From: Pseudomonadota bacterium
GTDB taxonomy: Bacteria > Pseudomonadota > Alphaproteobacteria > Rhizobiales > Rhizobiaceae
Direction: 5' to 3'
Assembly: GCA_023451735.1 (NCBI GenBank)
Contig: JAEXYH010000069.1
Location: 1 to 64,000, forward strand
Length of the DNA stretch: 64,000 nt
Position 1 is the first letter of the stretch, and the number at the start of each line of letters is the position of its first letter. Positions 24,392 through 33,213 of this stretch are shown here, piece by piece. Made by a program: the position numbers and the translations under genes. The notes beneath the pieces were generated by a model that made no database searches, was not told the origin of the DNA, and saw only the letters and a program-made list of their open reading frames with translations.

Positions 24392-26827
24392 ATGAAGTTC
24401 ACGCTTTCCTGGCTCAAGGATCATCTTGAGACCGACGCAACCCTCGATCAGATCTGCGAACGCCTGACGGCGATCGGCCTTGAGGTCGAGGATGTCGATG
24501 ACAAGGCTGCCTACAAGCCCTTCGTCATTGCGAAAATCCTGTCGGCCGAAAAGCACCCAGAGGCAGACCGCCTGAAGGTTCTCTCCGTCGATGCCGGCCC
24601 TGACGTCAACGGCGGCAAGCCGTTGCAGATCGTCTGTGGTGCGCCGAACGCACGCGCCGGCCTGGTCGGCGCACTGGCCCGTCCGGGCGATTACGTTCCG
24701 GGCCTCGATGTGACGCTTGCCATCGGCAAGATCCGCGGTGTCGAAAGCCACGGCATGATGTGTTCCGAGAAAGAACTCAACATGTCGGACGAGCACAATG
24801 GTATCATCGACCTGCCCGAAAATGCGCCGGTCGGCACGTCCTTCGCGACCTATGCAGGTCTCGACGACCCGATGATCGAGATCAACCTGACGCCGAACCG
24901 TCCGGACTGCACCTCGATCTATGGCATCGCCCGCGATCTGGCAGCCTCCGGCCTCGGCACGCTGAAGGCACCCGTTGCGCCCTCGCTGAAGCTCGAAGGC
25001 GAAACGACGGTCGGTCTGACGATCGATCTCGACGATGCCAAGCTCTGCCCCGGTTTCGGCCTGCGCCTCGTGCGCGGCGTCAAGAACGGCCCGAGCCCTA
25101 CCTGGATGCAAGCACGCCTGAAGTCGATCGGTCTTCGTCCGATCAACGCGCTTGTCGACATCACCAATTACATGACCTTCGACCAGGGCCGCCCGATGCA
25201 CGTCTTCGACGCGGCCAAGGTGAAGGGTGACCTCACCGTCCGTCGCGCGAGCGAAGGCGAAACGGTGCTGGCGCTCGATACCCGCGAATACAAGCTTGGC
25301 CCCAACAATGTGGTCATCGCCGATGACAACGGTGTGGAATCGATCGGCGGGATCATGGGCGGCGAGCATTCCGGCTGCGACGAGGAGACCGTCGACGTTC
25401 TGATCGAGTCGGCGCTATGGGATCCGATCAACATCGCAAAATCCGGCCGTTCGCTCGGCATCATCACCGATGCACGCTACCGTTTCGAGCGCGGCGTCGA
25501 TCCGGAATACATGGTTCCGGGCCTCGACCGTACGACACAGCTGGTTCTCGATCTTTGCGGCGGCGTGGCGGCGAAGGAAAAGATCGTCGGCTACAAGGGC
25601 TATGAGGCGAAGACCGTCGAATTCCCCTTCTCGGAAGTGAAGCGACTGACCGGTCTCGAGGTTTCGACGGAAGAAAGCCGCGAAATCCTCACCCGCCTTG
25701 GCTTCACTGTCGAAGGTTCTGGCGAGCGCGTCAGCGTAAAAGTTCCGTCCTGGCGTCCGGATGTCGATGGAAAGGCTGATCTCGTCGAAGAGGTCATGCG
25801 TATCCATGGCGTCGACCAGATCAAGCCGGAGCCGATCGAAAAGCTCTCGACCGTCAACGGCCGCATCCTGACCACGCTGCAGATCCGCACCCGCACGGCC
25901 AAGCGCGCGCTTGCCTCGCGCGGAATGCTGGAAGCCGTCACCTGGTCCTTCATTCCGGAAGATCAGGCGAAGCTTTTCGGTGGCGGTTCGGCGTCGCTGA
26001 AGCTCGCCAATCCGATTGCGGCAGACATGTCGGACATGCGTCCATCGCTTTTGCCGGGCCTGCTGACAGCTGCCCAGCGCAATGCCGACAAGGGTTTTGG
26101 CGACGTGGCGATCTTCGAGGTGTCGGGCACCTATGAGACAGACACGCCGGAAGGCCAGCGCCGCGTTGCCGGCGGTATCCGCCGCGGCACGGCTTCGATC
26201 AACGGCGCTGGCCGCATGTGGTCGAATACGACGAAGGGTGGCGGCAAGCCGGTCGACGTTTATGACGCCAAGGCCGATGCGCTGGCTGTGATCGAAGCCT
26301 GCGGCCTGCCGATGGGCAATGTCCAGATCGAGCAGGGCGGTCCTGCCTGGTATCACCCGGGCCGCTCCGGCACGATCAAGATGGGACCGAAGGTCGTTCT
26401 CGGCACCTTCGGTGAATTCCATCCGAAGACGCTGGGCGCGCTTGATGTTTCCGGCGCACTCTGTGGCTTCGAGATCTATCTCGACGCGATGCCCGAACCG
26501 AAGAAGAAGGCGACCCGCACCAAGCCGGGCCTCGAGCTTTCGCCCTTCCAGGCGGTCAAGCGCGACTTCGCCTTTGTTGTCGGTTCTGAAGTCGAAGCCG
26601 GTGCGATCATCAAGGCGGCGACAAGTGCCGACCGCAAGCTGATCACCGGCGTCAACGTCTTCGACGTCTTCGAAGGCGCTTCGCTCGGCGAAGGCCGCAA
26701 GTCGGTCGCTATCGAAGTGCTGATCCAGCCGGTCGACAAGACCCTGACGGATGAGGATTTCGAAGCCCTCACCGGCAAGATCGTCGCCAATGTCGAAAAG
26801 ACGACGGGCGGCGTGTTGCGCGCTTAA
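24392..26827 (+). CDS. pheT: Phenylalanyl-tRNA synthetase beta subunit
   Basis: The 811-residue protein starts MKFTLSWLKDHLETDATLDQ and contains the tRNA-binding OB domain (about 40-150), the B3/B4 editing domain, the B5 domain, a class II-like core and the C-terminal anticodon-binding domain (about 715-811). It provides tRNA recognition and hydrolyses Tyr-tRNA-Phe. GGGAGGGATAGAGAT precedes the start. A dispersed palindromic repeat follows its stop codon. Confidence 0.98.
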   Translation: MKFTLSWLKDHLETDATLDQICERLTAIGLEVEDVDDKAAYKPFVIAKILSAEKHPEADRLKVLSVDAGPDVNGGKPLQIVCGAPNARAGLVGALARPGDYVPGLDVTLAIGKIRGVESHGMMCSEKELNMSDEHNGIIDLPENAPVGTSFATYAGLDDPMIEINLTPNRPDCTSIYGIARDLAASGLGTLKAPVAPSLKLEGETTVGLTIDLDDAKLCPGFGLRLVRGVKNGPSPTWMQARLKSIGLRPINALVDITNYMTFDQGRPMHVFDAAKVKGDLTVRRASEGETVLALDTREYKLGPNNVVIADDNGVESIGGIMGGEHSGCDEETVDVLIESALWDPINIAKSGRSLGIITDARYRFERGVDPEYMVPGLDRTTQLVLDLCGGVAAKEKIVGYKGYEAKTVEFPFSEVKRLTGLEVSTEESREILTRLGFTVEGSGERVSVKVPSWRPDVDGKADLVEEVMRIHGVDQIKPEPIEKLSTVNGRILTTLQIRTRTAKRALASRGMLEAVTWSFIPEDQAKLFGGGSASLKLANPIAADMSDMRPSLLPGLLTAAQRNADKGFGDVAIFEVSGTYETDTPEGQRRVAGGIRRGTASINGAGRMWSNTTKGGGKPVDVYDAKADALAVIEACGLPMGNVQIEQGGPAWYHPGRSGTIKMGPKVVLGTFGEFHPKTLGALDVSGALCGFEIYLDAMPEPKKKATRTKPGLELSPFQAVKRDFAFVVGSEVEAGAIIKAATSADRKLITGVNVFDVFEGASLGEGRKSVAIEVLIQPVDKTLTDEDFEALTGKIVANVEKTTGGVLRA

Positions 26828-26829
26828 AA

Positions 26830-26899
26830 GCAATTCCAGCAAAAGTGGGAACCGGTTTTGCATCCGGAATTGCGTTGAAACAAAAGAGATAGAGCGGCT
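26830..26899. repeat. Dispersed rhizobial intergenic palindromic repeat
   Basis: GCAATTCC (26830-26837) and GGAATTGC (26866-26873) are perfect inverted arms, with inner CAAAA / TTTTG arms, followed by a GAAACAAAAGAGATAGAGC segment. This pattern is familiar from many Rhizobium and Agrobacterium intergenic regions. It can fold into a hairpin in the pheT mRNA tail. Only one copy was noticed in this window. Confidence 0.65.
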
Positions 26900-26927
26900 T
26901 CGCGTTTCGAAGAAAGGCGGAAAGGCT

Positions 26928-27323
26928 CTAAAGCGCGCGCTGGTACCGAAACTCCTGGGTTTTGCCGCCGTAGCCATAGGCCGCGGCGCGCACGTCCTGG
27001 ACATAGATGTAGCTTTCCTCGTGTAGATTGCCGAGGAGGCTTGCAAAGCCCTCGAAGGCCGCCTGGATATAGGCGGCCTTTTCGCTTTTCGTGTTGGTCT
27101 CGTCGGTGATCTTGATGTCGAAATAGACGCTCGACTTGCGCTGTTCGGCAAGTGTTCGGCCGCCAGCGATCCAGTCACGCGGATCGACGTAGTCGATGGC
27201 AATCGCCGTGACGGCAGGATCCTTGCCGAGGATACGCTGCGTAAGCTCGGTCAGCATGGCGGATATGGCGCGGGTCAGCTCGTCGGAGCGTTGGCCGCTG
27301 ACTTTGACATTCAGAATAGGCAT
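26928..27323 (-). CDS. Tautomerase-superfamily protein
   Basis: The 131-residue protein begins MPILNVKVSGQRSDELTRAIS, so Met removal exposes the N-terminal Pro that is the general base of 4-oxalocrotonate-type tautomerases. The length is about twice a classical 62-residue subunit, as in longer or fused-type members. GGAG lies seven bases upstream of the ATG at 27323. It is 43 bases downstream of a MarR-type gene in the same direction, and an operator-like sequence shared with that gene lies just before it. Confidence 0.85.
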   Translation of the reverse strand: MPILNVKVSGQRSDELTRAISAMLTELTQRILGKDPAVTAIAIDYVDPRDWIAGGRTLAEQRKSSVYFDIKITDETNTKSEKAAYIQAAFEGFASLLGNLHEESYIYVQDVRAAAYGYGGKTQEFRYQRAL

Positions 27324-27339
27324 GTCGTTCTCCATTTGG

Positions 27340-27354
27340 TTAGCTATGCAACTA
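27340..27354. promoter_or_regulatory. MarR-type half operator before the tautomerase gene
   Basis: On the minus strand the sequence reads TAGTTGCATAGCTAA, sharing the nine bases TAGTTGCAT (plus the following A) with the palindromic site upstream of the MarR gene. The second half is degenerate. It suggests that the MarR protein contacts both places. Confidence 0.5.
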
Positions 27355-27366
27355 TCAGGATTTGTT

Positions 27367-27783
27367 TTATGGCAGATGCCCGCCGATGGACCGGGCCTGC
27401 TGGACGAACCCGGCAAACAACCCATCTCCGAGTTCGCCCTTCAAACGCGCAGTCACCTTGGCGCTGGCAGCATTCAGGTCATCCTTCAATTCCATGGCGT
27501 CAGCGGTCGGGTGGATTTCCGACTCCCGGCCGTCCTGCTTGGTCGATCGTCGCTCAAGCAGGGCGCGCGCCACGAGGCCGTCGACAGCGCGGGTGGCCGT
27601 TGCCCGGGCGATCTTCAATGTGTCGGCCAGTTCGCTATGCAGCATTCCCGGCTTCTCCAGCACAGCCCGCAGCGTGAACGCCTGCGACGGCGTCAGGTTG
27701 AAGGGCTTGAAGGCGTCCGACCAGACACGCTCCAGTTGACGGGCAAGCGCGGTGGTGTTGAAGTAGAGGCAATGATCAAACAT
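27367..27783 (-). CDS. MarR-family transcriptional regulator
   Basis: The 138-residue protein has the MarR winged helix: LTPSQAFTLRAVLEKPGMLHSELADTL in overlapping pieces, a recognition helix ARATATRAVDGLVARALLERR, and a wing. ATG at 27783 (MFDHCLYF) is preferred over one 18 bases upstream, although neither has a clear Shine-Dalgarno. It lies upstream of the tautomerase in the same direction. A perfect palindrome at 27806-27817 should be its own operator. Confidence 0.88.
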   Translation of the reverse strand: MFDHCLYFNTTALARQLERVWSDAFKPFNLTPSQAFTLRAVLEKPGMLHSELADTLKIARATATRAVDGLVARALLERRSTKQDGRESEIHPTADAMELKDDLNAASAKVTARLKGELGDGLFAGFVQQARSIGGHLP

Positions 27784-27805
27784 GCAGCGAGCATAAAGCA
27801 TATAA

Positions 27806-27817
27806 TTGCATATGCAA
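27806..27817. promoter_or_regulatory. Perfect palindrome before the MarR gene
   Basis: TTGCATATGCAA is a perfect 12-bp palindrome 23 bases upstream of the MarR start, within an AT-rich promoter-like stretch. It fits MarR autoregulation, and half of it recurs at 27340-27354. Confidence 0.65.
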
Positions 27818-27897
27818 CTAGTTTACGTGATTGAAATCGGGTGGAATGTCGCGACCTATCTGGATAGCCTGCAAAGGGATGGGCGAGGGGATGGAAG

Positions 27898-28515
27898 ATG
27901 CGCAAGCCGAATTCGATGAAGGGCCTGGAAGATCTCGGCCGTGTGCGGCTGTCGAAGAATTTCTTTTTCCGCGATTTCCTCCATTCCGAAATCGCTGATT
28001 TCTACCGTATCCCGAATATTCCCGACGATCCCGATCTCGCGATCGAAACCGGAAGCCGTCTCTGCGAGGAGCTGCTGGAGCCGTTGCAGGAGATGTTCGG
28101 ACGGCTGCACATCCGCTCCGGCTACCGGTCGCGACAGGTCAACGAATTCGGCAACAGGAACAACCTTAACTGTTCGACCAACGAACACACTGCCGCCGAC
28201 CATATCTGGGATATGCGCGATGCCGACGGTCGAGTAGGGGCGACGGCCTGCATCGTCGTGCCGTGGCTGGTCGACAATTGCAATCACGAAGTAGACTGGC
28301 AGCGGCTTGCCTGGTGGATCCACGACAACCTGCCTTATGCCTCACTGTGTTTCTTCCCGAAATTGTGGGCGTTTAACATCCAGTGGCACGAGCGACCGGC
28401 AAGGCGGATCATGAGTTACGCCGCGCCGCGCGGAGTCTTAACCAAGCCCGGCATGGCCAATCATGAAGGCAGCCATGCCGAATGGTATCCAGGTTTTCCG
28501 GAGCTGCGGCGCTGA
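27898..28515 (+). CDS. Peptidase M15-like protein
   Basis: The 205-residue protein contains IRSGYRSRQVNE followed by CSTNEHTAADHIWDM and later WWIHDNLPYASLCFFP, which matches the layout of M15 / D-Ala-D-Ala carboxypeptidase-like folds (a G-x-R segment, then a metal-binding H-x-x-x-x-D region, then a late His). No signal peptide is visible, so a secreted role in peptidoglycan is not proven. The start is preceded by GGGGATGGAAG. It stands alone between a MarR unit and an NTF2-like gene. Confidence 0.6.
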   Translation: MRKPNSMKGLEDLGRVRLSKNFFFRDFLHSEIADFYRIPNIPDDPDLAIETGSRLCEELLEPLQEMFGRLHIRSGYRSRQVNEFGNRNNLNCSTNEHTAADHIWDMRDADGRVGATACIVVPWLVDNCNHEVDWQRLAWWIHDNLPYASLCFFPKLWAFNIQWHERPARRIMSYAAPRGVLTKPGMANHEGSHAEWYPGFPELRR

Positions 28516-28520
28516 CAATG

Positions 28521-28880
28521 TCAGGAATGCAGGTGATAGACCTTGTTGACGATCAGCCAGCGGCCATCGACCTTCAGGAGGGAAAGATAGTCCGAAAACC
28601 GCATTCCGGCGAATTCGTCGACAACCTTCACCGTCGCCGCGTCGCCCGTAACATCAAGCGCTTCGATCTGGATCAGCGGCTGTGAGCCGGCGACCGTCGG
28701 TCCTTCCGAGGCGACCGCATCGATGAACTCGTTGAGTGACAGCCACTCGACCTTGCCATCGTAATTGCCGATGATCGAGGCATTCGGATGAAAGGCTTTT
28801 CTAAGCGCGCCCGCATGGGCCAGCGCCATTCCGTCGACATACAGGTGCACCACGGCTTCGACTGATTGTTCTTCCGACAT
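28521..28880 (-). CDS. NTF2-like / SnoaL-like protein
   Basis: The 119-residue protein fits the cone-shaped NTF2 fold often annotated as a putative lumazine-binding protein: an N-terminal helix (VEAVVHLYVDGMALAHAGALRKAF), HPNASIIGNYDG, and C-terminal strands ending WLIVNKVYHLH. The function of this family is usually unknown. ATG at 28880 follows GGGAGG. It is convergent with the M15-like gene. Confidence 0.75.
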   Translation of the reverse strand: MSEEQSVEAVVHLYVDGMALAHAGALRKAFHPNASIIGNYDGKVEWLSLNEFIDAVASEGPTVAGSQPLIQIEALDVTGDAATVKVVDEFAGMRFSDYLSLLKVDGRWLIVNKVYHLHS

Positions 28881-28946
28881 CGCTGAAATCCTCCCGCCCC
28901 GACTATAGCAAAGCCGCAAGCGGGAGCAACGTGGCGTTGTGAGATG

Positions 28947-29942
28947 TCAGCGTTTCGGCGTCCATGCCGCACCCGCGCCATAACGCGCGCCGGCAATCTT
29001 TTCGGGCGACAGCATGTCGTCCAGTTTGGTCACCTCGTCGGCGCTCAGCGTCACGTCGGCGGCGGCGGCATTCTGCTCCATGTTCGGGATTTTTCGCGCA
29101 CCTGGGATGGGCACGATGAAATCGCCCTTGGCGAGAACCCAGGCAAGCGCCAGCTGGGCGGCGGACACGCCCTTCTGTGCGGCCATCTCCTCAACCAGTT
29201 TCACCAGCGCCAGATTGGCGGCCATATTGTCGGCCTCGAAACGCGGCAGTTTGCTGCGCAGGTCGCCTTCGCCGAAATCGGCCGTACTCTTGATCTTGCC
29301 GGTCAAAAAACCACGGCCGAGCGGACTGAAAGGCACGAAACCGATGCCGAGTTCGCGGCATGTATCGAGAATTTCGCCTTCCGGGTCACGGGTCCATAGG
29401 GAATATTCGCTCTGCAGCGCGGAGATCGGATACACGGCATGCGCCCGGCGGATGATGTCGGCACTCGCCTCCGACAGGCCCAGCGCCTTCACTTTGCCTT
29501 CCTTTACCAGATCCGCCATCGCGCCGACCGTATCTTCGATCGGCACGTCGGGGTCGACGCGATGCTGGTAAAAGAGGTCGATGACATCGACACCGAGCCG
29601 TTTCAGCGAGGCTTCCGCTACCTCGCGCACATGTTCCGGCCGGCTGTCGAGGCCAGACATTGCAGCGGAATCGGTCTTTGCCGGATCGATCCTGAAGCCG
29701 AACTTGGTGGCGATGACGACTTGATCGCGATAGGGCTTCAGCGCCTTGCCGACCAGTTCCTCGTTGACGAAGGGACCATAGACCTCGGCAGTATCGAAGA
29801 AGGTGACGCCGATTTCGATGGCGCGTTGCAGGGTCTTGATCGAAGTCGCCTCGTCCTGCCCGCCATAGGCATGGCTCATGCCCATGCAGCCGAGGCCGAT
29901 GGCGGAAACGGTGAGGTCTTTTCCGAGTTTGCGCGTCTGCAT
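28947..29942 (-). CDS. Aldo/keto reductase (copy A)
   Basis: The 331-residue protein is a TIM-barrel NADPH-dependent reductase: GLGCMGMSHAYG at the N-terminus, FFDTAEVYGPFVNEELVGKAL with the catalytic Asp and Tyr, and DLFYQHRVDP with the catalytic His. It resembles the AKR13-like group that reduces aldehydes or sugars. It is the first of three AKR genes on this strand and the most divergent of the three. GGAGACCTCC precedes the start. Confidence 0.93.
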   Translation of the reverse strand: MQTRKLGKDLTVSAIGLGCMGMSHAYGGQDEATSIKTLQRAIEIGVTFFDTAEVYGPFVNEELVGKALKPYRDQVVIATKFGFRIDPAKTDSAAMSGLDSRPEHVREVAEASLKRLGVDVIDLFYQHRVDPDVPIEDTVGAMADLVKEGKVKALGLSEASADIIRRAHAVYPISALQSEYSLWTRDPEGEILDTCRELGIGFVPFSPLGRGFLTGKIKSTADFGEGDLRSKLPRFEADNMAANLALVKLVEEMAAQKGVSAAQLALAWVLAKGDFIVPIPGARKIPNMEQNAAAADVTLSADEVTKLDDMLSPEKIAGARYGAGAAWTPKR

Positions 29943-29959
29943 GGAGGTCTCCGATCTTC

Positions 29960-29991
29960 AAAAAAGAGCGGGCCGATTGGGCGGCCCGCTC
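29960..29991 (-). terminator. Terminator of aldo/keto reductase copy B
   Basis: A perfect 10-bp stem GAGCGGGCCG / CGGCCCGCTC with a six-base loop is followed on the minus strand by TTTTTT. It separates copy B from copy A, so copy A needs its own promoter. Confidence 0.92.
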
Positions 29992-30000
29992 GGTGGTGGC

Positions 30001-30960
30001 TCAGGCGCTCGCGTCGTTGAGCAGCGCCATCTGGGTATTGGTGAGCCTGAGATTACCCGCTGCGATCAGCGTGTCGAGCTGGCGGGCACTGGTGGCGCTG
30101 GCAATCGGCGCAGTCACGCCCGGACGCTGGGCGATCCAGGCAAGCGCCACGGATGCCGGTTGCGAATGGGTTTCGGCAGCCACCTCGTCCAGTGCGGCAA
30201 GAATGCGCGTGCCGCGCTCATCGAAATATTTCGTCACCATACCGCCGCGGTTCTTGTTGGCCTCGGCTTCTTCCTTGCTTTTGTATTTGCCGGTGAGGAA
30301 GCCGGAGGCGAGACTGAAATAGGTGATGACGCCGATATCCTGCGCATTGCAGAGCTCCGCGAGCGGCCCGTCGAAACCGGCGCGATCATAGAGATTATAT
30401 TCCGGCTCCAGCACGTCATATCGCGGCAGACCGGCCTTTTCGGCGGCTTCGAACGACGCCTTGAGCTGCTCGGCATTGAAATTCGAGCAGCCGATCGCGC
30501 GGATCTTGCCTTGATCCTTCAGCTTTGCGAAAGCGGCAAGCGTCTCTTCATGCGGCGTCTGCGGGTCCGGCCAATGGGACAGGTAGAGGTCGATATAGTC
30601 GGTTTGCAGCCGCTTCAGGGAGCTTTCGACCGCCTCGACGACGCGTGCGCCTGCCAGTCCCTTTTCCATGGCGCTCCCCTGTGGCGTCGAGCCGACCTTG
30701 GTGATGACGATCGCCTTGTCGCGCGGACGGCCGGATTGCTTCAGCCATTTGCCGATGATCGTTTCGGATTCACCACCGGCATTGCCCGGAACCCAGCCGG
30801 AATAACAATCGGCGGTGTCGATCGTGTCGAAACCGGCATCGAAAAACTTGTCGAGCAATTCGAAGGAGGTTTTCTCGTCTGCCGTCCACCCGAAGACGTT
30901 ACCGCCGAAAACGACGGGCGAAATGGAAAGGCCGGTCCGGCCAAGTACGCGCAGATCCAT
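30001..30960 (-). CDS. Aldo/keto reductase (copy B)
   Basis: The 319-residue protein has the AKR tetrad context: TIDTADCYSGW, VITKVG and LYLSHWPDP. It is closely similar to copy C immediately upstream (both start with LGRTGLSISPVVFGGNVFG in pieces), so a recent duplication is likely. ATG at 30960 follows GGAGATTATC; an ATG 12 bases upstream has no site. Substrate unknown. Confidence 0.93.
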   Translation of the reverse strand: MDLRVLGRTGLSISPVVFGGNVFGWTADEKTSFELLDKFFDAGFDTIDTADCYSGWVPGNAGGESETIIGKWLKQSGRPRDKAIVITKVGSTPQGSAMEKGLAGARVVEAVESSLKRLQTDYIDLYLSHWPDPQTPHEETLAAFAKLKDQGKIRAIGCSNFNAEQLKASFEAAEKAGLPRYDVLEPEYNLYDRAGFDGPLAELCNAQDIGVITYFSLASGFLTGKYKSKEEAEANKNRGGMVTKYFDERGTRILAALDEVAAETHSQPASVALAWIAQRPGVTAPIASATSARQLDTLIAAGNLRLTNTQMALLNDASA

Positions 30961-31077
30961 GATAATCTCCAATATCTATTGCAGGTAGGAAACCGGCGAG
31001 CGCCGGCTATCCTGATCTAGGGACGCGATGTGTCGTTCACACCGCGTCTCCGGTCACGATGATGTTAGCCGCTTTCC

Positions 31078-32022
31078 TCAGGTCGCGGCGTTGAGCAGCT
31101 TCATCTGGGCATCGGTCAGTCTCAACTTGCCGGCTGCGATGATCGCATCGAGCTGCTTCAGGCTGGTGGCGCTGGCAATCGGTGCCGTGATACCGGGACG
31201 GGCGGCGACCCAGGCGATCGCGATCGTTGCCAGGCTTTCGCCGGTTTCGGCTGCAACCCGATCCAGCGCCGCAAGCACCTTTGTGCCCTTGTCGTTCAGG
31301 TAGTCCGGAATACGATAGCCACGGGCGCTGCCCGTCGCATCTTCCGGCTTGCGGTATTTCCCGGTGAGGAAGCCGGCGGCGAGCGCGTAATAGCTGATCA
31401 CGCCGATATCCTCCGCAATGCAGAGATCGGCAAGCGCGCCTTCGAATTTTTCACGCGTGTAGAGATTGTATTCCGGCTGCAGCACGTCGTAGCGCGGCAG
31501 GCCGTTCTTCGCTGCGGCTTCGAGAGAGGCTTTCAACTGTTCGGCGCTGTAGTTGGAGCAGCCGATGGCGCGGATCTTGCCCTGTTCCTTCAGCTTCGCA
31601 TAGGCACCGAGCGTTTCTTCGTGCGGAGTGTCGTCATCCGGGAAATGCGAGAGGTAAAGGTCTATATAGTCGGTCTGCAGGCGCTTCAGCGAATCTTCGA
31701 CCGCCTGCACGATCCAGCGGGCCTTCAGCTTGTCGTCATGCATCGAAGGATGGCCGACCTTGGTGACGACGATCGCCTTGTCGCGAGCAACCGTACCGCG
31801 CTTCAGCCATTTGCCGATGACCGTCTCGCTTTCTCCACCGGAATGGCCGTCGACCCATTTCGAATAGACGTCGGCCGTGTCGATCGTATTGAAGCCGGCT
31901 TCGAAAAAGCGGTCGAGCAGGTCGAACGATGTCTTTTCATCGGCGGTCCAGCCGAACACGTTGCCGCCAAACACGACGGGTGAAATGGAAAGACCGGTCC
32001 GGCCGAGTTTGCGCAACTCCAT
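31078..32022 (-). CDS. Aldo/keto reductase (copy C)
   Basis: The 314-residue protein is a paralogue of copy B with TIDTADVYSKW, VVTKVGHP and LYLSHFPDD at the catalytic positions. GGAGAACCCC precedes the ATG at 32022. It is divergent from a Gfo/Idh/MocA oxidoreductase, which suggests a shared carbohydrate theme, though that is inference. Confidence 0.93.
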   Translation of the reverse strand: MELRKLGRTGLSISPVVFGGNVFGWTADEKTSFDLLDRFFEAGFNTIDTADVYSKWVDGHSGGESETVIGKWLKRGTVARDKAIVVTKVGHPSMHDDKLKARWIVQAVEDSLKRLQTDYIDLYLSHFPDDDTPHEETLGAYAKLKEQGKIRAIGCSNYSAEQLKASLEAAAKNGLPRYDVLQPEYNLYTREKFEGALADLCIAEDIGVISYYALAAGFLTGKYRKPEDATGSARGYRIPDYLNDKGTKVLAALDRVAAETGESLATIAIAWVAARPGITAPIASATSLKQLDAIIAAGKLRLTDAQMKLLNAAT

Positions 32023-32210
32023 GGGGTTCTCCAGATTTTCTGATTTTGAGATCGTCTGCGGTGGGAAGGCCAAGGTTAGTCCCGCACACGAGAAGGCCGC
32101 AATCCATTATTTCGGGCTCGGCTCTCATTTTTCAAGAAAGCCAAAAGCGCGCATTGAACCTCGTTCATCACCATCCTAAGCTTGCCGGAACAAATGCAAG
32201 GGAGAGTTTC

Positions 32211-33197
32211 ATGCTGCGTTTCGGTATTTTGTCGACGGCCAGGATTGCGAGAGATGCCGTCATGCCGGCGATCCAGGATGCCGAGAATGCGGTAATCACG
32301 GCGGTAGCCAGCCGGGATGTGGCAAAGGCCCGGGCGCTGGCCGATCGCTTCGGCGTGCCGCATGCCTTCGGCTCCTACGAAGAGATGCTCGCCTCCGACG
32401 TGATCGATGCCGTCTATATTCCGCTGCCGACCAGCCAGCATGTCGAATGGGCGATCAAGGCGGCAAATGCCGGCAAGCATGTTCTCGTCGAAAAACCGCT
32501 GGCATTGAAGGCATCGGAGCTGGATGCGCTGATCGAGGCGCGGGACCGCAACAAGGTCGTGGTGTCGGAAGCCTTCATGGTCACCTACGCGCCTGTATGG
32601 CACAAGGTGCGGGAGCTGTTGAAAGAAGGCGCGATCGGCGAACTGAAACACGTCCAGGGCGCGTTCAGCTATTTCAACCGCGATGCCGGCAATATGCGCA
32701 ATATCCCGGAACTGGGCGGTGGTGCTCTGCCGGATATCGGTTGTTATCCGACGATCGCCACACGTTTTGCCACGCAAGCAGAGCCTCAGCGCGTCCAGGC
32801 CGTGGTGCGCCGCGATCCGGATTTCGGCACCGATATCTATGCCAGCGTGAAGGCGGATTTCGGCAGTTTTGAACTGAGCTTCTATATCGCCACCCAGATG
32901 GCCAACCGGCAGGTCATGGTTTTCCATGGCACGGAGGGTTTCATCGAGGTGAAGTCACCCTTCAATGCGGACCGTTATGGCGCCGAGGAGGTCGAGTTGA
33001 CCAACCAGAAGCACAATGTCTCGCAGATTTTCCGTTTTCCCGACAGCCGCCAATATCGCCGCCAGACGGAAGCCTTTGCCAAGGCTGTCGCGGGTGAGGC
33101 ATCGGAGATCGTGACATTGGAAAGCTCGGTCAACAACCAGCGTTTCCTTGATGCGATCTATCGTGCCGGCGAACACGAGGGCTGGGAGACTGTCTGA
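32211..33197 (+). CDS. Gfo/Idh/MocA-family oxidoreductase
   Basis: The 328-residue protein has an N-terminal NAD(P)-binding fold (MLRFGILSTARIARD), the EKPLAL motif with the catalytic Lys, and a C-terminal alpha/beta domain with the GGALPDIGCYP segment. These enzymes oxidise or reduce sugars and sugar derivatives such as 1,5-anhydrofructose or inositols. GGGAGAGTTTC precedes the ATG at 32211. Longer upstream readings overlap the divergent AKR and are not real. Confidence 0.92.
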   Translation: MLRFGILSTARIARDAVMPAIQDAENAVITAVASRDVAKARALADRFGVPHAFGSYEEMLASDVIDAVYIPLPTSQHVEWAIKAANAGKHVLVEKPLALKASELDALIEARDRNKVVVSEAFMVTYAPVWHKVRELLKEGAIGELKHVQGAFSYFNRDAGNMRNIPELGGGALPDIGCYPTIATRFATQAEPQRVQAVVRRDPDFGTDIYASVKADFGSFELSFYIATQMANRQVMVFHGTEGFIEVKSPFNADRYGAEEVELTNQKHNVSQIFRFPDSRQYRRQTEAFAKAVAGEASEIVTLESSVNNQRFLDAIYRAGEHEGWETV

Positions 33198-33213
33198 GCC
33201 TTTTGCTTCTGCG

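Noticed and set aside
25415..27202. 595-codon minus-strand frame
   Set aside because: It is antisense to pheT over most of its length and has no recognisable protein features.
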